Both the position numbers and the translations under genes were made by a program. This document shows, piece after piece, positions 1 to 8,300 of a stretch of DNA of 52,994 bases. The first letter of the stretch is position 1; each line of letters begins with the position of its first letter. Origin of the DNA: an uncultured Bacteroidia bacterium (lineage in GTDB: Bacteria; Bacteroidota; Bacteroidia; Bacteroidales; UBA932); contig CACYHC010000014.1 in assembly GCA_902774145.1 (NCBI GenBank), positions 1 through 52,994 on the forward strand, given 5' to 3'. The notes under the pieces were generated by a model. The model did not search any database and had not been told where the DNA came from. It saw only the letters and a list, made by a program, of their open reading frames with translations.

Positions 1-1
1 T

Positions 2-265
2 ACCTTTACGACCGACGAACGCAATAAGTACAAGCACGATATGACTACGCAACGTGACATACGCAACCAGATTGCCTACGCACGCAAAGAGGGCGTTGCG
101 GAAGGAATCGCGCAGGGAATCGCTGAAGGAGAGGCAAGAGGAGAGGCAAAAGGTGCCGAAACGAAAGCAATCGAGGTAGCCAAAAATCTCAAATCATTGG
201 GAATCCCCCTTGACAAAATCGCCCAGGCGACAGGCCTGACCAAAGAACAGTTGGAAGCCATATAA
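2..265 (+). CDS. Rpn-family recombination-promoting nuclease/putative transposase, C-terminal part (5' end outside window)
   Basis: The reading frame is open from base 2 and ends with TAA at 263-265, so about 87 residues are visible and the nuclease domain lies beyond the left edge. The visible part has the aromatic/charged lead-in (FTTDERNKYKHDM) and then a low-complexity tail with Gly every fourth residue (EGIAQGIAEGEARGEAKG). It closes with a short helix-turn-helix-like end (LKSLGIPLDKIAQATGLTKEQLEAI). This architecture is typical of the PD-(D/E)XK nuclease-family transposases (Rpn) common in Bacteroidota. Known members promote RecA-independent recombination and cut DNA. The internal ATG at 41 is not the start, because coding continues upstream of it. 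Family assignment rests on the tail alone. Confidence 0.72.
   Translation, partial: TFTTDERNKYKHDMTTQRDIRNQIAYARKEGVAEGIAQGIAEGEARGEAKGAETKAIEVAKNLKSLGIPLDKIAQATGLTKEQLEAI
31..51. repeat. 21-bp direct repeat, copy 1 (inside Rpn gene)
   Basis: Bases 31-51 recur exactly at 266-286, directly after the stop codon of the Rpn gene; the copies are 235 bp apart. Copy 1 encodes the residues around KHDMTT. Confidence 0.9.
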
Positions 266-344
266 CAAGCACGATATGACTACGCATGTGTTCATTACGA
301 AAAAAGTCGTAACGAAAAAAATCGTAATAAGGGGAACCGCATAA
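266..344 (+). other. 21-bp direct repeat copy 2 followed by a silent alternative C-terminal tail
   Basis: Copy 2 of the direct repeat (266-286) starts at the base after the Rpn stop codon. Read in the phase used by copy 1, the sequence stays open to TAA at 342-344 and encodes KHDMTT, then HVFITKKVVTKKIVIRGTA. The tail contains an in-phase 15-bp tandem duplication (297-311 and 312-326, one mismatch) encoding TKKVV/TKKIV. Deletion between the two 21-bp copies would join the Rpn body to this tail. The sequence shows the repeat and the open phase; use as an alternative tail is inference. Confidence 0.5.
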
Positions 345-373
345 AGGGCCCGCCTTTTTTGTGGTAATTTCAA

Positions 374-413
374 GAATGGCAGGGCCTCGAGGGCCCTGCC
401 ATTCAAGTTTTTT
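374..413 (+). terminator. Rho-independent terminator of the Rpn gene
   Basis: A perfect 13-bp GC-rich stem (374-386 with 392-404, 5-nt loop) is followed after three bases by six T (408-413) on the plus strand. It lies 109 bp after the Rpn stop codon. On the minus strand the same stem is not followed by a T run, so it is less likely to terminate the korAB transcript arriving from the right. A second self-complementary stretch, cagggccctg, lies at 432-441. Confidence 0.75.
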
Positions 414-446
414 GGGGATTTTCAAGAAACACAGGGCCCTGCAAGC

Positions 447-1457
447 CTAGACCTCCCAGGTGGAGCCGGAGCGGAGGAGGTCGTCGACGCAGTGGATGCG
501 GGCGCGGGCGCTGACTTCGTCCACCTGGCGGTTGACGCCGGCGTCGTAGGTGTCGGCTTCCACGTCACGCAGGATGCCGAGGGCCACCGGGAAGTCCGGT
601 CCCTTCATCTCCGCGAGCATCAGCTGGAGGCCCGGATCCGGGCAGTGGGCGTCATGCACGAGGATATCGTCCTCCGTGACGCCGTTCTCCCCTATCGTCA
701 CCACTTTGAGGCCCATTCCGTCCAGCACCAGGCCCTTGTCCCGCTTCGCGCCGAAGATCATCTTTTCCCCGTGGCGCAGCACCAGCGTGCGGTCCGCCTT
801 GACGGCCGGATCGGAAATCTCCTTGTGCGTTCCGTCATTGAAAATCACGCAGTTGGTGAGCATCTCCATCACGGAAGTGCCCTTGTGACGGGCCGCCGCT
901 ACCATGATTTCCTCATTGAACTTGAGGTCCATGTCCAGCGAGCGGGCGAAGAAGGTTCCCTTGGCGCCCAGCACCAGCGAGCCGGGATTGAACGGCGGCT
1001 CCACCGTCCCGTAAGGGGACGTCTTGGTAATGGCCCCGAGCTTGGAGGTCGGGGAATACTGGCCCTTGGTCAGGCCGTAAATCCGGTTGTTGAACAGGAC
1101 GATATTGATGTCGATGTTCCGGCGGATGGCGTGGATGAAGTGGTTGCCGCCGATGGCGAGCGCGTCGCCGTCGCCGCAGGCCTGCCAGACGGAAAGTTCC
1201 GGCCGCGCCACCTTAATGCCGGTGGAGATGGCCGTAGCCCGTCCGTGAATGCTGTGGAACCCGTAGGTATCCATATAGTAAGGGAGGCGCGACGAGCAGC
1301 CGATGCCGGACACCACCACAAACTTCTCTTTGGGAAGGCCGGCTTCCTCGCTGACGGTCGGCAGGGCCCGCTGCAGGGCCGCCAACACCGCGTGGTCCCC
1401 GCAGCCGGGGCACCAGCGCACTTCCTGATTGCTCTTGAAATCTTTCGCGGTATACAT
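447..1457 (-). CDS. korB: 2-oxoacid:ferredoxin oxidoreductase, beta subunit (KorB)
   Basis: This 336-residue protein is the thiamine-diphosphate subunit that, with KorA, oxidatively decarboxylates a 2-oxoacid (probably 2-oxoglutarate) to acyl-CoA and reduces ferredoxin in the cytosol. Visible motifs are the N-terminal WCPGCGDH (Cys16, Cys19), GIGCSSR (Cys54), HGRA, the ThDP/Mg motif GDGD at about 95-98 with NN at 123-124, and YSPTS. The Cys residues probably bind a 4Fe-4S cluster. The start MYTAKDF at 1457 is chosen because homology begins there and it lies one base after the korA stop; the frame is open further upstream but that overlaps korA. The substrate is inferred from the usual role of KorAB in Bacteroidales, where it replaces the NAD-linked complex. 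Confidence 0.93.
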   Translation of the reverse strand: MYTAKDFKSNQEVRWCPGCGDHAVLAALQRALPTVSEEAGLPKEKFVVVSGIGCSSRLPYYMDTYGFHSIHGRATAISTGIKVARPELSVWQACGDGDALAIGGNHFIHAIRRNIDINIVLFNNRIYGLTKGQYSPTSKLGAITKTSPYGTVEPPFNPGSLVLGAKGTFFARSLDMDLKFNEEIMVAAARHKGTSVMEMLTNCVIFNDGTHKEISDPAVKADRTLVLRHGEKMIFGAKRDKGLVLDGMGLKVVTIGENGVTEDDILVHDAHCPDPGLQLMLAEMKGPDFPVALGILRDVEADTYDAGVNRQVDEVSARARIHCVDDLLRSGSTWEV

Positions 1458-1458
1458 A

Positions 1459-3291
1459 CTACATTTCCTTTTTGATGGCCTCGACAATCTCGCTGACGAG
1501 GAACGGCTGTCCCTGTACCTTGTTGCACTGACGGATATCCACCCCGGGGAAGAGTCCGCGCAGATAACGCGCAAACTGGCCGGAGTTCAGCTCGCAGACC
1601 AGCACTTTCTCGAAGGAGGAAAGCACCTCTCCGGTATTGGCCGGCAGCGGCTGGATATAGTCGAAATGGGCGAAGGAAACGCCCTCCACTTCGCTGACGG
1701 CGCTGAGGATGTGCCCGTAGGTACCGCCCCAGCCCACGACCAGCAGTTTCCCGCTCCGGGGTCCGCGGACGGCAAGCGGCGGCAGGCAGGCGGCGATGCG
1801 CTGCACCTTTTCCGCACGCTCGGCCACCATCTGCGCGTGATTGGCCGGGTCCGTCGAGAGCACGCCCGCGTGGTTCTTCTCAAGTCCGCCGACGCGGTGT
1901 TCGTAGCCCTTCGTCCCGGGGACGGCCCAGCGGCGCACCAGCGTCTCGGCATCCCGCTCGAAGGGACGGAACTTCTCCCCTTCCGGCATTTCGCCCTGTA
2001 CGAAGGGCGGCACGATCGCGGGGTAATCCGCCATCGACGGAATGCGCCAGGGTTCGCTGCCGTTGCCGAGGAAGCCCTCGGAGAGCAGCATCACGGGCGT
2101 CATATGCTCGAGCGCGATTTTCGCGGCGTTGAAGGCGGCGTCGAAGCAGTGGGCCGGCGAGTGCGCGGCCACGACCGGCATCGGGCATTCGCCGTTGCGG
2201 CCGTAGAGCGCCTGGTCCAGGTCCGTCTGTTCGGTCTTGGTGGGCAGGCCCGTCGAGGGACCGCCGCGCTGTACGTCCACGACCACCAGGGGCAGTTCCG
2301 CGATGACGGCCAGGCCCATCGCCTCGGATTTCAGGGAAATACCGGGGCCGGAGGTCGTCGTGGCGGCCAGTTGTCCCGCATAGGAGGCGCCGATGGCCGT
2401 GCAGATGCCGGCAATCTCGTCTTCCGCCTGTACCGTACGCACGTTCAGGTTCTTGTGGAGCGCGAGCTCTTCGAGGATGGCCGTGGCGGGCGTAATCGGG
2501 TAGGAGCCGCAGAAGAGCGGCAGGCCCGCCTTTTCCGCAGCGGCGATGAGGCCCCAGGCCGTGGCTTGGTTGCCGGTGATGTTGCGGTAGGTGCCCTTGG
2601 GCAGGTCCGCAGCCTTGGCCACCGTGTAGGTGTTGGGGATGGCCTGGATGTTCGCCGCGTAGTTGAAGCCGTCGTTGAGCACCTTTTTGTTGGGGGCGAT
2701 GACTTCCGGATGCTTCTTGGAGAACTTCTTTTCCAGGTACTGGTAGATGTATTCCAGCGGACGGCTGTAGATGTAGCACGCCATCCCCAGCGTGAACATG
2801 TTCTTGCACTTGAGGATGGCCTTCTGGTCCATCCCGCTGTCCTTCAGGCTCTCTTTGGTGAGCGTGGTGATGGGCGCGACAATCAGCGTCCGGTCCTCCA
2901 CGCGGAGTTCTTCGAAGGGGTTGTCCGTCGTGAAGCCCGCCTTGCGGAGGCCCTGTTCGTCAAAGGCGTCGTCGTCCACGAGGATCATCGCCGTGGGCTT
3001 GCACCACTTGGCATTGGCCTTGAGGGCCGCAGGATTCATCGCCACCAGCAGGTCGCAGAAATCGCCGGGGGTGTTTACGGAACCGTCGCCGATATGCACC
3101 TGGAAGCCGGAAACGCCGGATACGGTGCCGTGCGGGGCGCGGATTTCCGCCGGATAATCAGGGAAGGTCGACAGTCCGTTGCCGTAGATGGCGGACATAT
3201 CGGCGAAGAGGGACCCGGTCAGCTGCATGCCGTCTCCGGAGTCCCCCGCAAACCTGATTACGACGTCTTTAACATCAATAACCTTGTTCAT
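1459..3291 (-). CDS. korA: 2-oxoacid:ferredoxin oxidoreductase, alpha subunit with fused gamma domain (KorA)
   Basis: The 610-residue KorA joins two domains. The N-terminal gamma domain (about 1-190) contains the FAGDSGDG motif (residues 14-21) and a conserved PAEIRAP stretch. The alpha part follows, with the pyrimidine-binding segment (GSYPITPAT), TTSGPGISL and QRGGPSTGLPTKTEQ, and ends in a transketolase C-like domain (VGWGGTYGH). This gamma-alpha fusion is the normal form for KorA. It lies directly upstream of korB with a 1-nt gap. The start follows the ompH stop by 16 nt, so korAB may be cotranscribed with the bamA-ompH operon. No ferredoxin-like delta subunit is present here, as expected for two-subunit enzymes. 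Confidence 0.94.
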   Translation of the reverse strand: MNKVIDVKDVVIRFAGDSGDGMQLTGSLFADMSAIYGNGLSTFPDYPAEIRAPHGTVSGVSGFQVHIGDGSVNTPGDFCDLLVAMNPAALKANAKWCKPTAMILVDDDAFDEQGLRKAGFTTDNPFEELRVEDRTLIVAPITTLTKESLKDSGMDQKAILKCKNMFTLGMACYIYSRPLEYIYQYLEKKFSKKHPEVIAPNKKVLNDGFNYAANIQAIPNTYTVAKAADLPKGTYRNITGNQATAWGLIAAAEKAGLPLFCGSYPITPATAILEELALHKNLNVRTVQAEDEIAGICTAIGASYAGQLAATTTSGPGISLKSEAMGLAVIAELPLVVVDVQRGGPSTGLPTKTEQTDLDQALYGRNGECPMPVVAAHSPAHCFDAAFNAAKIALEHMTPVMLLSEGFLGNGSEPWRIPSMADYPAIVPPFVQGEMPEGEKFRPFERDAETLVRRWAVPGTKGYEHRVGGLEKNHAGVLSTDPANHAQMVAERAEKVQRIAACLPPLAVRGPRSGKLLVVGWGGTYGHILSAVSEVEGVSFAHFDYIQPLPANTGEVLSSFEKVLVCELNSGQFARYLRGLFPGVDIRQCNKVQGQPFLVSEIVEAIKKEM

Positions 3292-3307
3292 ACCTATTTA
3301 TATTATA

Positions 3308-3871
3308 CTACTGTTGCATCGCCTGCTGTTGGGCCTGGAGCTCCGCCTGGAGGGATTCGAGGGTGCGGTCGGCGGGAATGCCGAGCAGTTTGCGCGCGTC
3401 GGGCGTGATGTCGGTGCTCTGCGTCTCGTCGAAGTACACGAGCGAGGCGGCCTCGAACACGTAGATGTAGCCGCGCTCCTTGGCAATGCCCTTGACGGTG
3501 TCCATCACCTTCTTGTAGATGGGCGCCATCAGCTGCTGCTGTTGCTGCTGCAGTTCGTTCTGGATGGACTGCTCGAACTCCTGGATCCGGGTGCGGATGT
3601 CGGTCAGTTCTTTCTCCTTGCTCTCGCGGATGGCCGCGGTCCAGGTCTGTCCGTTCTGTTCGTATTTCTGATACTTGGACTGGAACTCGTCCACCATCGC
3701 CTGGTAGGTATCCTGGGCTTCTTTGCGCGATGCGGTGAGGGTGGCACGGGCCTGGTCAGACTCGGGGCAGAGTTGTACCAGCTCTTCGGTGTTCACGTGA
3801 GCGAACTTCGGCTGGGAAAGTCCGGTCAGGGAGAGCAGCGCCGTAGCAGCGATCAAGAAAAACTTTTTCAT
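3308..3871 (-). CDS. OmpH/Skp-family periplasmic chaperone
   Basis: This 187-residue protein has a signal peptide (MKKFFLIAATALLSLTG) followed by an extended, charged, coiled-coil-rich body with a Gln tract (QQQQQ near 115-120). It ends in the conserved OmpH C-terminal region (AKERGYIYVFEAASLVYFDE). Skp-type chaperones bind unfolded outer-membrane proteins in the periplasm and deliver them to the Bam complex. It sits 11 nt downstream of bamA, the standard Bacteroidota arrangement. The ATG at 3871 is chosen because a proper signal peptide begins there; upstream in-frame codons would overlap bamA and destroy the signal sequence. A second OmpH-like gene lies at 9027-9644. Confidence 0.9.
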   Translation of the reverse strand: MKKFFLIAATALLSLTGLSQPKFAHVNTEELVQLCPESDQARATLTASRKEAQDTYQAMVDEFQSKYQKYEQNGQTWTAAIRESKEKELTDIRTRIQEFEQSIQNELQQQQQQLMAPIYKKVMDTVKGIAKERGYIYVFEAASLVYFDETQSTDITPDARKLLGIPADRTLESLQAELQAQQQAMQQ

Positions 3872-3882
3872 AATGGTAAGAT

Positions 3883-6477
3883 TTAAAATTGTTGTCCGAT
3901 AACGAAGTGGAACTGGCTGCCGCCGGAGGTGGGATCGTCGAAGCCCCAACCCCAGTCTACGCCGAGCAGGCCGATCATCGGCAGGAAGATACGCACGCCG
4001 ACGCCCGCGCTCCGCTTGATCTGGAAGGGATTGAAGTCGCGGATGTCGGCCCAGCAGTTTCCTCCTTCGAGGAAGGCGAGCACGAAGATGGTCGAGGTGG
4101 GCTGGAGAATCACCGGATAGCGGAATTCCACCGTGAATTTGTCATATACGTTGCCCTGGTAGGTGTAGTTGCCGGAGTTGTAGCCGGTAACGGTCCGGGG
4201 CGTCAGGGAGTAGTTTTCGTAACCGCGGAGCGAGATGACCTCGGAGCCGTAGGTGTTGTAGCCCGACATACCGTCGCCGCCCACGAGGAAGCCCTCGAAG
4301 GGCGAGTAGCCCCAGCGGCGGTTGTAGTAGCCCAGGTAACCGAACTGGGCGCGGGTCATCAGCACCAGGTCGCCCACCAGCTTGGTGTAGGTGGTGGCGG
4401 AGAATTTCCATTTGTGGTATTCGATCCAGCGGTAGCGGTTCTGTGCGGTCCAGTTGTCGTAGTCGACGTCCTTCCAGCTGGCCACGGGCACCTTGTTGCC
4501 CTTTTCGTCGTAGTCATACTTGCGGAAGAGGGAGAAGGGCGGGGTGAGCGACAGGGACATCGAGATGTCGGAACCCTGGCGCGGGTAGATCTGCTGGTCG
4601 GTGGAGTTACGCGACAGGCTGATGGTGTAGCTGATGTTGTTCGAGGTGCCGGTGTCGAAGATGAAGTAGCCCGAATACCAGTTGGTCAGGCGGTAGGTCT
4701 GCCAGCTGAGGCCGTTGTAGAGCACGAAGTAGTTGTCCGGCCATTTGAGGCGCGTACCCAGCGAGGCGGAGAAGCCGAAGACCTCGAACTGTTTGTCGTT
4801 GCGGAGGATGTTGTACGCCAGGTAGGAGTTGGTCTGGCGCGTGTAGTAGGCCGCGATGTTGAGCGAGGTGGGCTTTTTGCCGAAGAGCCAGGGCTCGGTG
4901 AAGTTGGCCGTGAGGGCGGTGTAGTAGGTACCGTTGGTCTGGAAACGGAACGCGAGGTTCTGCGCGTCACCCAGGGGAACCGGCCGCCAGGCGCCCTTTT
5001 CGAAGAGCCGGCGCGTGGAGAAGTTGTTGAAGGAGACGCCCACCGTGGCCACGAAGGTCCGTCCGCCCCAGCCGCCGGAGAGTTCCAGCTGGCTGGAAGG
5101 TTTCTCCGTCACGTTGTAGACCAGGTCCACGGTGTTGGAAATCTGGTTGGGGATGATGGAGTAGCCGGTGGTCGGGTTCATGATGGCTTCCGGGTCGAAC
5201 TGGCCCAGGGAGGCGATTTCCCGCACGGAACGCTCGAAGTCGCTCTGGCTGAAGAGGTAGCCCGGGCGGGTGAAAATCTGGCGGCGCACCACCCGTTCGT
5301 TGGTGAGGTCGTTGCCGTTGATGATGATGTTGTTCAGCGTGGCCTGCTTGCCCTCGGAGATGCGCATTTCCACATCGACGGTGTCGTTCTGGATGTTGGT
5401 CTCGACGGGGTTGAGGTTGAAGAAGAGGTAGCCGTTGTCGCGGTAGAGCTTGGATACGTCCATTTCCCCCTGCTTGCCGCCGCCGAAGAGGCGCTTCTGC
5501 ATCGTGACGACGTCGTAGATGTCACCCTTCTTGATGGAGAGCACGTTGCTGAGCAGCTGGGTGGGATAGACGGAGTTGCCGGTCCAGCTGATGTCGCCGA
5601 AGTAGTATTTCTTGCCCTGCTCGAGGTAGAGGTCGATGCCGAGGCGTTTTTTGCCCTGTTTGTTGTAGCAGTAATAGATGGAATCCTTGACGAGCCGCGC
5701 GTCGCGGAAGCCCGCTTCGTTGAAGGCGCTGACGAGGGATTTCTTGTCGTTGAGGTATTCTTTTTCGTTGAACTTCTTGCTGCTGAAGAAGTTGTACCAC
5801 TTGGCGGACTTGGTTTTCTTCATCGAGCGGGAGAGTTTGAAGTCCTTGAGTTCTTTCTCGCCGATGAAGTTGATGGTCTTGATGCGGATTTTTTCGCCTT
5901 TGTCTACGTCGAAGTTCACGCGGATGGCGTTGCGAACCATCGTGTCGCGCACGAACTGTGTCTTGACGTCGCAGAGGAGGAATCCTTTTTCCGCGTAGTA
6001 GCGCTTGATGATGTCGGTGCAGGTTTTCTCCACGTATTCGGAGAATTCCCCGCCGCGGCGCAGCTTGAGGCGTTCCTGGAGGTCTTTTTTCTCGCCGGAG
6101 CGGACGCCGCTGAAGGTCCAGCGCGACACGCGCGGGCGTTCGGTGATGCGGACGACGAACCAGGCGGTGTCGCCGGCGGCGTTGGTGTGGTCGATTTCGA
6201 AGGAGACGTCTTCGAAGAAGCGCTGCAGGAAGAGACGGCGCACGACGGCGGCGGTTTCCTCGCCGGGAACGGTGATGCTGGTGCCGGGGTTCAGGCCCGT
6301 GAGCTGCAGGATCTGCTCCGTACGGAAGTAGTTGTTGCCCTCGACGCTCAGGCCGCCGATGACGTAGCTGCGGGGATGCGCGTAGTCCACCTCGATGCCG
6401 TTGTCCTGGCCCCGAAGCGGAAGGGAGGCCGCCAACAGGGCGGCGCACATCATCCACGCAAGCAGTATCCTTCTCAT
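3883..6477 (-). CDS. bamA: Outer membrane protein assembly factor BamA
   Basis: BamA (864 residues) is the Omp85 core of the beta-barrel assembly machine in the outer membrane. A signal peptide (MRRILLAWMMCAALLAASLP) is followed by a series of POTRA domains to about residue 450. The 16-strand barrel comes after that, with the conserved VRGYE-like SLRGYENYSL segment near 745 and a C-terminal strand ending in aromatic FHFVIGQQF, the normal beta-signal. Length is usual for Bacteroidota BamA. ATG at 6477 is preferred; an in-frame TTG five codons upstream falls inside a hairpin arm of the leader. It lies downstream of uppS but with its own promoter and a structured leader, and upstream of ompH. 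Confidence 0.95.
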   Translation of the reverse strand: MRRILLAWMMCAALLAASLPLRGQDNGIEVDYAHPRSYVIGGLSVEGNNYFRTEQILQLTGLNPGTSITVPGEETAAVVRRLFLQRFFEDVSFEIDHTNAAGDTAWFVVRITERPRVSRWTFSGVRSGEKKDLQERLKLRRGGEFSEYVEKTCTDIIKRYYAEKGFLLCDVKTQFVRDTMVRNAIRVNFDVDKGEKIRIKTINFIGEKELKDFKLSRSMKKTKSAKWYNFFSSKKFNEKEYLNDKKSLVSAFNEAGFRDARLVKDSIYYCYNKQGKKRLGIDLYLEQGKKYYFGDISWTGNSVYPTQLLSNVLSIKKGDIYDVVTMQKRLFGGGKQGEMDVSKLYRDNGYLFFNLNPVETNIQNDTVDVEMRISEGKQATLNNIIINGNDLTNERVVRRQIFTRPGYLFSQSDFERSVREIASLGQFDPEAIMNPTTGYSIIPNQISNTVDLVYNVTEKPSSQLELSGGWGGRTFVATVGVSFNNFSTRRLFEKGAWRPVPLGDAQNLAFRFQTNGTYYTALTANFTEPWLFGKKPTSLNIAAYYTRQTNSYLAYNILRNDKQFEVFGFSASLGTRLKWPDNYFVLYNGLSWQTYRLTNWYSGYFIFDTGTSNNISYTISLSRNSTDQQIYPRQGSDISMSLSLTPPFSLFRKYDYDEKGNKVPVASWKDVDYDNWTAQNRYRWIEYHKWKFSATTYTKLVGDLVLMTRAQFGYLGYYNRRWGYSPFEGFLVGGDGMSGYNTYGSEVISLRGYENYSLTPRTVTGYNSGNYTYQGNVYDKFTVEFRYPVILQPTSTIFVLAFLEGGNCWADIRDFNPFQIKRSAGVGVRIFLPMIGLLGVDWGWGFDDPTSGGSQFHFVIGQQF

Positions 6478-6681
6478 ACTAAAGTTTCGCAAGTATTAAA
6501 GTATTTCGCCATCCGAACGTTCAGTGAGCTTGCGAAACTTTTCCCACCGCACATTCTTTCTTACTTCGTTACCCTTACCCTAAATCCCTTCCCTCGGGGA
6601 AGGGACTTCCTATCGCCCTCACGGGCTCCAAAAAGGTCGTTTCGCATGATGCGAAACCCAAATCATTTTATATAAAACTTG
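6478..6681 (-). promoter_or_regulatory. Structured 5' leader of bamA
   Basis: About 200 nt lie between the predicted promoter and the bamA ATG. Three perfect stems are visible. Bases 6481-6493 pair with 6529-6541 (13 bp); the 3' arm in the mRNA ends only 3 nt before the start codon. Bases 6585-6593 pair with 6597-6605 (9 bp, 3-nt loop), and 6639-6646 pair with 6650-6657 (8 bp, 3-nt loop). The first and third stems share the words GTTTCGCA and TGCGAAAC, so their arms can pair in the alternative combination. No T-run terminator is present. A translational switch is inference; the complementarity is seen directly. Confidence 0.5.
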
Positions 6682-6714
6682 CAAATATAGCAAAGTTTCC
6701 CTAATTCCCGTCAA
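6682..6714 (-). promoter_or_regulatory. Promoter of bamA-ompH(-korAB)
   Basis: On the minus strand a perfect Bacteroidota -7 box TATATTTG (6689-6682) has a TTG (6714-6712) 22 nt upstream, slightly longer than the usual 19-21 spacing. The -33 element lies inside the 3' end of uppS. Confidence 0.55.
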
Positions 6715-7414
6715 TTTTTCCGTAGCGGCGGTCGCGCCGGGCGTATTCGCGCACGGCATCGAGAAGTGCTTCCCTCCGAAAATCGGGCCAAAGCACCGGC
6801 GAGAAGACAAATTCCGTATAGGCGCACTGCCAGAGCAGGTAATTGGAGAGGCGCTGTTCCCCGGAGGTGCGGATGAGGAGGTCCGGGTCAGGGATGCCCG
6901 CGGTGACGAGCCCGTCGGAGAGGTCCTGCGCCGTGGGGACGAAGGCGGGGTCCGCCGCAAGCCGCTTTGCCAGCTTCTCGGAAGCCTGGAGGATGTCCCA
7001 CTGGCCGCTGTAGCTGATGAAGAGAATCATCGTGATGCGGTCTCCCCCGGCCGTCGCGCTTTCAATTTGGTCGATCATCGCGTTGAGCTTCGCGGAGAGC
7101 CGCGCCCGGTTGCCCAGGATGCGCAGGCGCACGCCGCCTGCGAGCATTTCGTCCTTTTCGCCGAGCAGGGACTGCGCGAAGAGTTCCATCAGGAAGGAGA
7201 CCTCCTGTTCGGGGCGGCCCCAGTTTTCTTCGGAAAAGGCATAGAAAGAAAGGTAGCGCACGCCGATGTCGGAGGCGGCGCGCAGGACGTCGCGGATGCT
7301 GTTCACCCCCTCGATGTGCCCTTCTACGCGGTTTTTGCCGCGCTGGCGGGCCCAACGGCCGTTGCCGTCCATGATGATCGAGATGTGCTGCGGTATTTTG
7401 GTCAGGTTTTCCAT
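6701..7414 (-). CDS. uppS: Isoprenyl (undecaprenyl) diphosphate synthase
   Basis: This cis-prenyltransferase (237 residues) condenses isopentenyl diphosphate units onto farnesyl diphosphate to make the lipid carrier for peptidoglycan and surface polysaccharides. Diagnostic motifs are MDGNGRWA with catalytic Asp16, FSEENWGRP, and the C-terminal RTSGEQRLSNYLLWQ with the diphosphate-binding Arg residues. Length is normal. Its ATG overlaps the nadK stop by one base (TAATG), so the two are translationally coupled. bamA follows after 223 nt, with its own promoter starting in the uppS 3' end. Confidence 0.96.
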   Translation of the reverse strand: MENLTKIPQHISIIMDGNGRWARQRGKNRVEGHIEGVNSIRDVLRAASDIGVRYLSFYAFSEENWGRPEQEVSFLMELFAQSLLGEKDEMLAGGVRLRILGNRARLSAKLNAMIDQIESATAGGDRITMILFISYSGQWDILQASEKLAKRLAADPAFVPTAQDLSDGLVTAGIPDPDLLIRTSGEQRLSNYLLWQCAYTEFVFSPVLWPDFRREALLDAVREYARRDRRYGKIDGN

Positions 7415-8256
7415 TATCGTTGTTCTCCGGAATTACGGATGTCGCTGCCCCAGAGCAGCCGGCTCTTGAGCGCGCCGATGAAGTCAGATTTGGCCGCACA
7501 GACGCGGCGGGTCCGGATGGGAGCCGCGCAGAGGCGGAGGCGGGTATCGGCGTCCAGGGTGTGGACGCGATTGTCCATCGTGAGCATCACGCTGTTGCTG
7601 CGGGCGCGGAAGCGGATGCTGATTTCGGTGTGCAGGGGCACGATGAGCGGACGCAGGTTGAGGTTGTGCGGAGACACCGGTTCGACGATGAGGATTTCCG
7701 TGTCGGGCAGGCAGATGGGGCCGCCGACGCTCAGGGAATAGGCCGTGGAGCCGGTGCTGGTGGAGACCAGCAGGCCGTCCGCCCAGTAGGTGGGCAGGGG
7801 TTCGCCGCCGACGGTCACGTCGATGCCGAGCATTGCGCCGCCGCTGCGCAGCACGCTCACTTCGTTGAGGGCAAAGCGCCAGAAGGGAGGTTCGGGTTCG
7901 AAGCGCGCGCCCGCCGCGTCATCGAGGGTCACTTCGAGCATCGCCCGTTCCTCGATGCGGTAGCCGCCGTCCAGGAGCAGGGCCGCCACGTCGCCGGCGT
8001 CCGTTCCGGAAAGGAAGCCCAGGCGCCCCATATTCACGCCCAGTACGGGTACGCCCTTTCCCGCGGCGATGCGGGTGGCGTCGAGGAAGGTGCCGTCTCC
8101 GCCGATGCTGAGGAGCATTTCGCAGTCGTGGCACAGGTCGGCGGTCTGGCGGACTTCGAAAAGCGACAGTCCGGCTTCGCCCAGGCGGGCGATGAGGGCT
8201 TCGACGCGCGCGTCCGTGCGCAGGGCCTCGTTTTTGATGAAATAGCCAATTCGCAT
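7414..8256 (-). CDS. nadK: NAD kinase
   Basis: NadK (280 residues) phosphorylates NAD to NADP in the cytosol. It contains the GGDGT motif (residues 52-56), the NEVSV segment, and the DGLLVSTSTGSTAYSLSVGG block characteristic of ATP-NAD kinases. ATG at 8256 (MRIGYFIK) is chosen over the upstream in-frame codon at 8277 because the -7 box TAAATTTG lies at 8273-8266, between the two, so only the downstream start can be transcribed from that promoter. It is divergent from pdxJ and first in the nadK-uppS unit. Confidence 0.94.
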   Translation of the reverse strand: MRIGYFIKNEALRTDARVEALIARLGEAGLSLFEVRQTADLCHDCEMLLSIGGDGTFLDATRIAAGKGVPVLGVNMGRLGFLSGTDAGDVAALLLDGGYRIEERAMLEVTLDDAAGARFEPEPPFWRFALNEVSVLRSGGAMLGIDVTVGGEPLPTYWADGLLVSTSTGSTAYSLSVGGPICLPDTEILIVEPVSPHNLNLRPLIVPLHTEISIRFRARSNSVMLTMDNRVHTLDADTRLRLCAAPIRTRRVCAAKSDFIGALKSRLLWGSDIRNSGEQR

Positions 8257-8265
8257 AACAAACTT

Positions 8266-8297
8266 CAAATTTAGCATTTTTTTAGTTACATTTGCAA
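8266..8297. promoter_or_regulatory. Divergent promoters of nadK and pdxJ
   Basis: Minus strand: TAAATTTG at 8273-8266 with a TTG at 8297-8295, spacer 21, and the nadK ATG 9 nt downstream. Plus strand: TACATTTG at 8287-8294, pdxJ ATG 6 nt downstream, with no convincing -33 element. The two promoters interleave: the minus -33 triplet lies immediately after the plus -7 box. Confidence 0.6.
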
Positions 8298-8300
8298 GCT

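Noticed and set aside
6585-6605. 9-bp hairpin as a terminator for uppS
   Set aside because: No T run follows on either strand, and it lies within the predicted bamA leader.
3889-6675. Very long open frame (about 928 codons) antisense to bamA
   Set aside because: It mirrors the codon structure of bamA in a GC-rich genome, has low-complexity Val/Gly/Glu-rich composition and matches no family. The minus-strand BamA is unmistakable.
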